Source: a bacterium (GTDB taxonomy: Bacteria; Pseudomonadota; Alphaproteobacteria; Caulobacterales; Hyphomonadaceae). From it: DNA of 13,115 bases. The position numbers were made by a program, and so were the translations under genes. Each line of letters opens with the position of its first letter. The stretch's first letter is position 1. The stretch lies in contig JAVBYB010000542.1 in NCBI GenBank assembly GCA_030824255.1, forward strand, positions 1 to 13,115. Direction: 5' to 3'. Positions 6,922-12,989 of this stretch are shown here, piece by piece. The notes beneath the pieces were generated by a model, which saw nothing but the letters and a program-made list of their open reading frames with translations, did not search any database and was not told the DNA's origin.

Positions 6922-8901
6922 CTACATCGGCGGCAAGTCAACACTTCTTCCACGCGACAGGCTCCACGAGATGCCCTGCGTTCGCGCGATCCCCACAATC
7001 TCCCGGCCAGCAAACCGCTCCATCACGGGCCGCCATGGGACAAGGCTCGCCTGCCTGTCGCCAATGACAAGCGCCATCCGTCCCTGAGCGAGATCGATCC
7101 GACGCGCATAGACGCCATGAACCTGGTTGAGCCTTGCCGTCAGCACAGGCTTGCCGATCTCCTTTGCAAGATCGTCGGCTGCAGCTCGCAGCTCGTTCGT
7201 CGCTATCCAGCTGAGTGTCGACTTCGGCAGCAGCTTCTGGTGGCTGCCAAGCCATCCCTGTTCGATCAGGAACAGCCTGCGTTGCTGGAGAGCGGAAGTG
7301 TAGTGGCGGGCGAAGGCGCCGTCGCCTTGAGGTAGGTCGGCTTCGCCCGCCAGTACGTGGTCGAGCCGCGTGGGACCTAAAGCGTTCACCTGCTCATCCA
7401 GCGTCCAGTAGGAAGCAACACTGGCAACCAGCGGGTAACGCCGGGAAACACGCTCATCGAACAGGGTTGCCCGCTCGAGGTGATCGTGTCCGACGATGAA
7501 CGCGCCATCCGCATTGCGGGAAATCAGGCTCATCCGGCCCATGGCCTCCAGACGGCGGATGTTAGCTTCGACAAGGCCCCGGCTGACGCCGGGCGTCTCG
7601 GTCAGATGATGCCCGACGGAATAGAGCCCGCCGGTCTGCTCTGCGATCGCTGCGATGACATGGTCCGCCGGCCTTGGGGCCGGCACGTTGGGCTCCAGCG
7701 TGACGAGGGCTCCGGGAACGGCCCCATCCAGCGTCACGAGATCGGCCTCGCGGGCAATACGCGCATAGCGCAGCTCGCCCTTGCCCGTCTCGACCACAGC
7801 CAGGAAGGCGCCGCCGAGATCATCTGCCGGGCCGTAGTGGACCAGCTGGCCTTCGATTGCCTGCGCCGGATCGGCCGCCAGCAGTGGCATCAGCTCGCCC
7901 CGCCTGCGATGGAGTGAGACGGCCTGCTCCACTGCCTGGTACTCATCCATCGACTGGAGCTTGCCGAACAGGTCGCCCGCGATGCGCCAGCCCTTGGCTC
8001 CCCGCTCGGCCAGACCCCAGCCCTCGAGCCGTTCCAGGCGCGCGATCAGGTCCGGGCGATAGACATTGATGAGACCCAGTCGGTCCCTGGCCGCAAACAG
8101 CTCCCGGTCGAGCTGCGTTACGGCCATCTGGCCAATTTTGCGCCAGCGCTCCTGTCTCAGGTCGGCCTCAAGCCGCGGCCCCAGCACGCGCGTCACGATC
8201 TCCTGCGCGTGCTCGCGGATGCCCGACGAAATCAGCTTCGAGGGAATGAACAGGTCCTGACCATCCGCCCGCTTGCCCCGCACCAGCACATGGGTGTGCG
8301 GATTGTCGGTGTCCCAGTGATCAACCGCGAACCATTCCAGCCTGGTCCCGAGCTTCTGCTCTAAACCCGCCATTACTTCCCGCATGAAGGGCTTCAGGTC
8401 CCCCAGGGCCTTGCCGTCCTCGGCCGACACGATCAGACGGAAGTGCAGCCGATCGTCTGCCCATCCAGCGGTTATCGCCTTGCCGTCCACGCCCACATCA
8501 GATCGGTCATAGAAGGCGAACTGGTCGTTTCCCGGCGTGTCCGCGCGTTGCAGGTAATCGACCGAGCGCTCCAGACCTGGCTCGCCGCGCTCGGCCACTT
8601 TCCCTTCGCGCGCCAGATAGCTCACATGCGCCCTGAACGGCGCGCCCTTACCCGAGCCATGCATCGCAAAGCGAGCTTTCACGACGACGCGGCGCTGTGT
8701 GGGAATTACCGGCCTCGCCTTCCCCGCCGATCCCATCCGGACGTGCGCGCGGATACCTGTCTTCGGCGCCAGGCGCGCCTTCGGTCCGCCCTTCACGCCT
8801 GTGCGCTGACGCACTGTCGCTCGTACACGCGCCAGGTTCGACGACCGCTCGTGACCGATGCGACCGAGTCGTATCTCGAACTCGTTCTCGTACCTCGCCA
8901 T
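6922..8901 (-). CDS. rlxS: RlxS/VirD2-type relaxase with DUF3363 C-terminal region
   Basis: 659 residues from the ATG at 8901 (MARYENEFEIRLGRIG, the usual beginning of this family). An upstream ATG at 8991 would run through the operator and has no ribosome site; neither start has a strong one. The relaxase nicks oriT and stays on the 5' end of the transferred strand. Visible: candidate nucleophile Tyr95 in AHVSYLARE, HFRLIVS with His153, and the metal-binding triad VDHWDTDNPHTHVLV (H195, H202, H204). The C-terminal DUF3363 region starts near LERLEGWGLAERG. Length and motifs look intact, so the element may still be mobilizable by a helper system although no coupling protein or mating-pair genes are in view. 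Downstream is the HTH gene; upstream are an operator and a candidate oriT. Confidence 0.92.
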   Translation of the reverse strand: MARYENEFEIRLGRIGHERSSNLARVRATVRQRTGVKGGPKARLAPKTGIRAHVRMGSAGKARPVIPTQRRVVVKARFAMHGSGKGAPFRAHVSYLAREGKVAERGEPGLERSVDYLQRADTPGNDQFAFYDRSDVGVDGKAITAGWADDRLHFRLIVSAEDGKALGDLKPFMREVMAGLEQKLGTRLEWFAVDHWDTDNPHTHVLVRGKRADGQDLFIPSKLISSGIREHAQEIVTRVLGPRLEADLRQERWRKIGQMAVTQLDRELFAARDRLGLINVYRPDLIARLERLEGWGLAERGAKGWRIAGDLFGKLQSMDEYQAVEQAVSLHRRRGELMPLLAADPAQAIEGQLVHYGPADDLGGAFLAVVETGKGELRYARIAREADLVTLDGAVPGALVTLEPNVPAPRPADHVIAAIAEQTGGLYSVGHHLTETPGVSRGLVEANIRRLEAMGRMSLISRNADGAFIVGHDHLERATLFDERVSRRYPLVASVASYWTLDEQVNALGPTRLDHVLAGEADLPQGDGAFARHYTSALQQRRLFLIEQGWLGSHQKLLPKSTLSWIATNELRAAADDLAKEIGKPVLTARLNQVHGVYARRIDLAQGRMALVIGDRQASLVPWRPVMERFAGREIVGIARTQGISWSLSRGRSVDLPPM

Positions 8902-8961
8902 GCGCTGATGATGGTGATCTGCGAGGTGCAATCCAGCGCTTGCAACCCACTCGCGAGGCAA

Positions 8962-9000
8962 CCGTGGATCCACGGCAGACCGCGAACTCATCCACGGTGG
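8962..9000. promoter_or_regulatory. Operator copy 2 plus half-site upstream of the relaxase
   Basis: CCGTGGATCCACGG at 8962-8975 is a perfect 14-bp palindrome identical to the core at 6885-6898. A half-site TCCACGGTGG follows at 8991-9000. They lie 61-100 bases upstream of the relaxase start, a position suited to repression of its promoter. Confidence 0.6.
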
Positions 9001-9035
9001 AGAAACCTATGTGCAGACAGGGTTCAACAGCCCGT

Positions 9036-9058
9036 GCACCGCAGGTGCTTTATCTTGC
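9036..9058 (+). other. oriT: Candidate origin of transfer (nic region)
   Basis: An inverted repeat GCACC-GCA-GGTGC (9036-9048) is followed after three bases by ATCTTGC (9052-9058). The IncP/VirD2 group nicks at YATCCTG|Y just 3' of an inverted repeat; ATCTTG|C differs at one base. The site is about 150 bases upstream of the relaxase. Its orientation would send the relaxase gene into the recipient last, as in RP4. No search or nicking data support it. Confidence 0.45.
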
Positions 9059-9118
9059 ACTCCACCGCACCTTCCTCACCTCCCACCCTCACCAATCCTT
9101 CCCACCCCTACCTCTCCA
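9059..9118 (+). other. Pyrimidine-rich, almost G-free tract next to the candidate nic
   Basis: About 60 bases contain essentially C and T with scattered A and only two G's, for example CCTCACCTCCCACCCTCACC. No open frame here resembles a protein. It lies immediately 3' of the nic-like site, in what would be the first DNA transferred. The remaining 9119-9206 shows nothing recognisable. Confidence 0.6.
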
Positions 9119-9206
9119 GAGTCGCGTGGAGCTGCCCACCTGCGAAGAGGCGCGGTCAGATGTCGGCGCGAGCGACGCCAGCCGTCCCCGCCCAGACCGC
9201 TCAACC

Positions 9207-9359
9207 TCACGTCCCGGGTTCATCCTTCAGATCCCGGAGGATGAGCATCGCTTCCAGCTCTGCCTTGATGTCGATCGCGTCCTGGTCATCGGTCGTTCCC
9301 CGCAATTCCGCGCGCAGTTCTTCAATGTGCTGGTCGAGCGTGAAGGTCTTCGTGAACAT
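9207..9359 (-). CDS. Small acidic protein of the element, 50 aa
   Basis: The ATG at 9359 is preceded by AGGAG with 6 bases spacing, an excellent ribosome site. The 50-residue product starts MFTKTFTLDQHIEELRAELR and ends LRDLKDEPGT. It is helical in character and rich in E, D, L and R, suggesting a small coiled-coil or adaptor. I do not recognise a family. It lies between the candidate oriT and a large inverted repeat, in the position of a leading-region gene. The + strand, which would be transferred first as single strand, is its template, so it could be expressed early in a recipient; that is inference. Confidence 0.65.
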   Translation of the reverse strand: MFTKTFTLDQHIEELRAELRGTTDDQDAIDIKAELEAMLILRDLKDEPGT

Positions 9360-9395
9360 CGTCGTCTCCTGTGTTTGAAGGACGGTGTTCGCGGG

Positions 9396-9528
9396 CGGGC
9401 GTGGTGGAGCGGGTCAAGGGATGCGCATCGGCGCGACCGCGGAGCGGCGATGGGGGTCACGATTTTTTGGCTCTCGGGCCAAAAAATGGTGGGGCCCCGT
9501 CGTCCCTTGAGGCGCTCCACCACGCCCG
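9396..9528. repeat. 26-nt inverted repeat enclosing a 10-bp hairpin
   Basis: The outer arms 9396-9421 and 9503-9528 pair at 24 of 26 positions (outer sequence CGGGCGTGGTGGAGCG). Inside, ATTTTTTGGC-TCTCGG-GCCAAAAAAT (9462-9487) is a perfect 10-bp stem, and GGGGCCCC lies at 9491-9498. The outer arms contain TTGACC/TTGAGG read outward, resembling -35 boxes. The hairpin has its T-run on the 5' arm on both strands, so it is not an ordinary terminator. It begins 36 bases upstream of the 50-aa gene. A single-strand promoter (Frpo-like) or relaxosome site are possible roles. Confidence 0.55.
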
Positions 9529-9608
9529 GCACACTGCCTGGACGCAGCAAACAATTCCCCTCCCGCAGGAAATCCTGCGACCGTTCACTGGAGCGGGCGG
9601 AACGCCAC

Positions 9609-9776
9609 GCGCCCACAGGGCGCCAGGAAGAATGAAGGCTGCAGGGAGCCTGCGCGCCGGACTTCCGGCGCTGCATGGCGGAACGCGCCGTCGAGTGGCT
9701 GGCGGCGCGTAGCGCCCGCAGGGTCGCGCCCGTAGGAGCCGCTCTTGGGCGGCGGGACCGAGCGTGACCGCCAGCC
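9609..9776. repeat. Cluster of GC-rich hairpins downstream of the ardC remnant
   Basis: GCGCCC-ACA-GGGCGC (9609-9623), an 8-bp stem GCGCCGGA/TCCGGCGC with a two-base centre (9654-9671), and GGCTGGCGG (9697-9705) paired with CCGCCAGCC (9768-9776). No gene is supported in 9529-9793; the open frames there are long because of GC bias and overlap these repeats on all frames. Confidence 0.5.
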
Positions 9777-9793
9777 GCTCTCGATCGTCTACA

Positions 9794-10087
9794 CTAGGCG
9801 TCACCACCCACAGAGGCCGAACGACCCATCACAAACTCCGCAGCCTTGGACGCGAGCGACGCGGCCTGGAATATGGCTCGGTTGTCGCCTTTCAACACCT
9901 CCAGCCAGGAGCCGAGATAGTCCGCGTGGCGCACCGTGGGAGCTACCCTGAGTTCGGCGCACAGGAATGCCGAAGACAGCTCGGCGACGAGTTCCTCGCG
10001 GGCGTAGGCGCTATTGCCAAACCGGCCTGAGAAATCCCGTTTGAGCCGGGAGGCATGACCCGTCCAGTGCCCCAGCTCGTGAAGCTT
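9794..10087 (-). pseudogene. ardC: ardC antirestriction gene, C-terminal remnant with zincin motif
   Basis: The last ~95 codons match the C-terminal zincin-like metallopeptidase domain of ArdC (DUF1738 family / MPTase-polyvalent): HELGHWTGHASRL (HExxH zinc site, third ligand region), REELVAELSSAFLCAEL, and WLEVLKGDNRAIFQAAS. ArdC protects incoming plasmid DNA from restriction in the recipient. The N-terminal ssDNA-binding domain is missing: upstream of about 10082-10100 the sequence changes to a trbI/virB10 remnant on the other strand. The open frame continues to 10327 only as non-homologous sequence. No start is assigned and I expect no functional ArdC. Its leading-region position beyond oriT is the usual one. 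Confidence 0.85.
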
Positions 10088-10352
10088 GGTCCGGCTGGAT
10101 ATGTTTGGCGCCGCTGCGCTTGGCACGCTCATCAATGTCGGCGTCGCGACGACCGAAGATCCGGCCGGGTATGCGGGAGCTGGCATCATCCTTCGCGACC
10201 CTGTCGATGACGCCGTCGCGGATGGCGTCCAGCGTATGGCCAGCACTGTCACCAACCGTGTCGTCGATCGGGGTCTCGCCATTCCTCCAACGATCCGCGT
10301 ACAGGCCGGGGCGAAGATTTCGATCATCGTGACACGGAAACTGATGTTCTGA
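10086..10352 (+). pseudogene. trbI: trbI/virB10 C-terminal remnant
   Basis: About 88 codons with the C-terminal signature of TrbI/VirB10, the envelope-spanning component of conjugative type IV secretion: a hydrophobic stretch GAAALGTLINVGVATT, then AVADGVQRMASTVTNRVVDR, then PTIRVQAGAKISIIVTRKLMF, matching the family pattern of a VN(Q)-like helix followed by P-T-x-x-x-R-x-G-x-x-V-x-V-I-V-x-(R/K)-D/K-L. The cytoplasmic, transmembrane, proline-rich and most of the beta-barrel parts are absent. It abuts the ardC remnant in the opposite orientation, as if one deletion removed everything between the middle of ardC and the 3' end of trbI. It probably has no translation start. Confidence 0.75.
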
Positions 10353-10495
10353 AGCGCGGTCGAGTGTGCCGAACCGATGACAAGTCCACCGACGGGAGCC
10401 TCCCTCCGGCTTCATGATCCCCGGCCCAGACGCGGCGTCGTCCAAAAAGGCGACGGGAGCGGTGGATAAAGGTCAACTCGGCCGGACCCGCGGTA

Positions 10496-10524
10496 TTGAC
10501 TCCGTGACACCACGGGAACAAAAT
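10496..10524 (+). promoter_or_regulatory. Sigma70-like promoter with operator copy 3 in its spacer
   Basis: TTGACT (10496-10501), 17 bases, CAAAAT (10519-10524). The spacer holds the inverted repeat CCGTG-ACAC-CACGG (10502-10515), the same CCGTG-N4-CACGG frame as at 6885-6898 and 8962-8975. A factor bound there would block RNA polymerase. Downstream is GGGAGG (10536-10541) and a GTG at 10547. Confidence 0.6.
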
Positions 10525-10546
10525 ATGAACGACAAGGGAGGCCGAC

Positions 10547-10606
10547 GTGCGGAACGAAGCGCTGTTGCGCAAGCTTCGGGACGATAAGCGTGCATGCTTG
10601 GAATAA
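10547..10606 (+). pseudogene. Start of an element gene, cut off after 19 codons (or a leader peptide)
   Basis: A GTG at 10547 has GGGAGG 5 bases upstream and a promoter 23 bases before that. The product VRNEALLRKLRDDKRACLE then stops. Good initiation signals in front of such a short frame suggest either a leader peptide or the 5' stub of a gene truncated by the same rearrangements that affected ardC and trbI. The stretch 10353-10495 shows nothing recognisable. Confidence 0.35.
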
Positions 10607-10766
10607 CCAGCCTCTGGTGCTGACGCCTGACAATCGCCCAATCGGCGTTCTTCTTCACCCGATGAATCCGGGACATCGTGGTCTGCTGAGAGCGACCGTC
10701 GCAGCGGGTGGCGCACAACTCGCCCTCAGCTATCTCGGTCCGAACGATTTGTGGACCACGACATGA
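10590..10766 (+). CDS. Possible 58-aa ORF translationally coupled to the DUF4238 gene
   Basis: A frame from a GTG at 10590 (VHAWNNQPLVLTP...) ends in a TGA that overlaps the ATG of the DUF4238 gene as ATGA (10763-10766), the arrangement typical of coupled genes. There is no good ribosome site at the GTG. The frame is open upstream to 10500 without another start, and it partly overlaps the 19-codon frame. It may be the 3' end of the gene whose start is at 10547, joined out of frame. No family recognised. Confidence 0.35.
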   Translation: MHAWNNQPLVLTPDNRPIGVLLHPMNPGHRGLLRATVAAGGAQLALSYLGPNDLWTTT

Positions 10767-11914
10767 CGATCCCACCCCAATACTTCGGCTCGGCGTGGGG
10801 CCACGTTCCTATGGACGGCGACGTCGTCCCGTTCAGCATGATCAACCCGATACGCGGAGACACGGAGCGGACCAATCGCAGGCACCACTTTGTCTCGGTC
10901 TCCTACATGAAAGAGTTCGCTAATGCTGCCGGGCGGATACAGGCTTACCGGTATGAGGCACCTGAGGATCCTCATCCGACCACCCCTCGCGCCGTTGCCT
11001 TCGAGCGCGACTACTATTCTCAAACACTCCCTGAAGGCCGCCGCGAACATCATCGCTTCGAGGACTTGTGGAATTGCATCGAAACCGTGTGGCCGAAAAC
11101 GGTGACCGCACTCGCCGCTCGTCGGTTATCGCCAGCGATTTCTTTGAACGTGTTGGGGATGGCCGCCATCATGCACGCACGGGTGCCCGCGGCGCGCGAT
11201 CGCCACGCGCTCATGTTCGAGACCAAGCTCCGCGCCCAGTGCAAGATAGCCGAGGAACGAAACGTTCTACAGGCTGATCTGCGGCGCTACGCCGGCCAGT
11301 TCGATACGAGTCCTGTCGGCATTAATCCTCACGAGACCCTGACCGCAATGAGGGATGACTTTATGGCGATGGGAGACCTCTGCTTTCGGCTGGGCTTTGA
11401 GGTGGTCCACAACGCCACAGATACGCCATTCATAACTTCGGACAATCCGGTCTGTCTCTATGACCCAAACCGGTCGGTCCACGCGCGCAGACCCTATGAA
11501 CATCCGGACGTGGTCGAACTCATATTTCCGGTCTCCTCACGAATGGTGCTGCGCGGATGCAGCAAGCGCCGGCCAACGAACACAATCTCACGACACCGGA
11601 TTGTGTCGGATGTCCGCAAAGTGCGGCAGTTCAATCGAACGGTGGCCCAATTCTCATACCGCCTGACGATTGCGCAGGACCGATCGAGCGACGATCTCAT
11701 CCGACATTACGCGCGAAAAGTTCCGACTATCACGACAGAGGTGCTCCGACACGAGAAGGAGGTTCAGATCATCGTGCGAAATGTATTCGGACCTCGACCA
11801 GTGCTTTCGCCATTCATCGACACGCGTGACAAGGCAGAACGCATCGAAGTGAGTTCGTCCCCGCTTGCCGGTGCGGAAGCAACACCCGAAAGTGGCACTG
11901 GATCGGCCAGCTGA
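10763..11914 (+). CDS. DUF4238 family protein (element cargo)
   Basis: 383 residues from the ATG at 10763, chosen because it overlaps the preceding stop as ATGA; a GTG at 10751 and an ATG at residue 26 are alternatives, and none has a clear ribosome site. The DUF4238 (PF14022) signature is present: RRHHFVSVSYMKEFA at 39-53, a basic IQAYR strand, VAFERDYYS at 78-86, a helical middle, and FITSDNPVCLY at 223-233. The C-terminal 40 residues are polar. The family's molecular role is not established to my knowledge; members are often scattered in variable regions. Placed between the decayed transfer genes and the chromosome, it looks like cargo. It is a soluble protein with no signal peptide or membrane segment. 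Confidence 0.8.
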   Translation: MTIPPQYFGSAWGHVPMDGDVVPFSMINPIRGDTERTNRRHHFVSVSYMKEFANAAGRIQAYRYEAPEDPHPTTPRAVAFERDYYSQTLPEGRREHHRFEDLWNCIETVWPKTVTALAARRLSPAISLNVLGMAAIMHARVPAARDRHALMFETKLRAQCKIAEERNVLQADLRRYAGQFDTSPVGINPHETLTAMRDDFMAMGDLCFRLGFEVVHNATDTPFITSDNPVCLYDPNRSVHARRPYEHPDVVELIFPVSSRMVLRGCSKRRPTNTISRHRIVSDVRKVRQFNRTVAQFSYRLTIAQDRSSDDLIRHYARKVPTITTEVLRHEKEVQIIVRNVFGPRPVLSPFIDTRDKAERIEVSSSPLAGAEATPESGTGSAS

Positions 11915-12311
11915 TGATCGTCACCTCAGATTCCAACGGCCCGTCATCAGTTGCCTGGCCCGTTACGTCAGCGAGCACGCACGGCGCAAAATGTCCCTAG
12001 GCAGATAAATCAACGTTACGAGTCTGATTTTGATGCTGCTGGGTCGTGCTACCCCTGATGTTGCGGTTATGGGACATCTGCTGAGCTCGTCGTGAGATGA
12101 TGAGCACCGTGGTCGTTTGCCAAAGGTGTCCGCCAGAACGCTTGCGTCGGTCTCTCTCGGGCCGGGCCCGCCGCATCCGACGGCAAGCGTGTGTGGGCAT
12201 TGGTAAGGTGAATACTTATGTTGCAGCGACAGAAACACCCAATTTGCTGAACCGGTCCTTGCCAATCGTCTATCGGTCTGCCCTATTTCCCTGACGAACT
12301 CTCGCAACGGC
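11915..12311. other. 397-bp gap with a strong inverted repeat; probable right boundary of the element
   Basis: No convincing gene on either strand. CGCTTGCGTCGG (12139-12150) pairs with CCGACGGCAAGCG (12177-12189) apart from one extra base, with GGGCCGGGCCCG in the loop. There is no U-run after it, so it is not a standard terminator. The chromosome-like DUF4129 gene follows at 12312, so the right end of the element should fall here, but I see no copy of the dusA 5' sequence. Confidence 0.45.
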
Positions 12312-12989
12312 ATGCCGGCGAGCGAGCCGGGGGATAATTTGCGGGTTGGTCTTTTCATCGGGGGAGGGGTGTTCGCGCCTGCTGCGTTCGCCGACGAGCT
12401 GGACGAGGCGCACCGCCGCCTCCGGCAGCAGAAGGATCTCCAGTTCTCTCTAAATCCCCCGCCTCAAGAGATATCGTCGCAACCAAACCCCGGAATGGTA
12501 GAGTTTCTGCGTTTTCTTGAGCCGGTGTTCACGCTGATCTTCTGGGCTGGCTTGGCCATTGTCGTCTTGGCGATCCTGCTCTTCATCGGTCGAGAAGTCT
12601 GGCAGGCCCGCTATCGTCGAACGAAAGAGCCAGCCAAGGCGCCCATGCAGCAGAATGTCTATCACCCCGAGCCTGAGCGCGCGCGCGCGCTGCTCCAGGA
12701 TGCGGACGCCCTCGCCGCAGAAGGTCGTTTCGAAGACGCCGTCCGCGCGCTTCTCCATCGGTCCATCGATGATATCGAACAGCGAGCTCCCCGGTCTGTC
12801 CGCCAGGCGCAGACGGGACGCGAGATTGCACGGCTTCCGGTGCTGTCGCCCGCCGCAAGCGAAGCCTTCGCCCCGCTGGTGCGCGCCGTCGAGCAATCCT
12901 GGTTCGGCGGCAAACGTCTCGATCAGAAAGCCTACAATGCCTGCCGCAAGGCCTACGCTGATTTCGCATTGCCGGATGCTTGGAAATGA
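12312..12989 (+). CDS. DUF4129 domain membrane protein
   Basis: 225 residues from the ATG at 12312. A TTG at 12339, preceded by GGGGGA, would give MRVGLFIGGGVFAPAAFA, a neater signal peptide, and may be the true start. After the signal peptide (cleavage near AFA-DE) come a short periplasmic part with NPPPQE, one transmembrane helix about 68-95 (FLEPVFTLIFWAGLAIVVLA), a basic linker, and the DUF4129 domain: RALLQDADALAAEGRFEDAVRALLHRSIDDIEQR and SWFGGKRLDQKAYNACRKAYADF. The family is usually encoded with DUF4350, MoxR ATPase and DUF58 genes, a membrane-associated chaperone-like system of uncertain substrate. The next gene overlaps by ATGA. The bases before the start may come from the mobile element, which would change its promoter. 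Confidence 0.82.
   Translation: MPASEPGDNLRVGLFIGGGVFAPAAFADELDEAHRRLRQQKDLQFSLNPPPQEISSQPNPGMVEFLRFLEPVFTLIFWAGLAIVVLAILLFIGREVWQARYRRTKEPAKAPMQQNVYHPEPERARALLQDADALAAEGRFEDAVRALLHRSIDDIEQRAPRSVRQAQTGREIARLPVLSPAASEAFAPLVRAVEQSWFGGKRLDQKAYNACRKAYADFALPDAWK

Noticed and set aside
9462..9487. Perfect hairpin with T and A runs read as a rho-independent terminator
   Set aside because: The T-run is on the 5' side of the stem on both strands, opposite to what a terminator needs.
11470..11481. CCGGTCGGTCCA also occurs in the dusA 5' region (5060-5071), same orientation, a possible att core
   Set aside because: It lies inside an uninterrupted DUF4238 frame and the match does not extend beyond 12 bases. 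A true attR should not leave an intact gene across the joint.
11963..12358. 131-codon and 67-codon leftward frames that might be a transposase relic
   Set aside because: I looked for transposase motifs in all three minus frames and found none convincing. There is no start signal and no terminal repeats.
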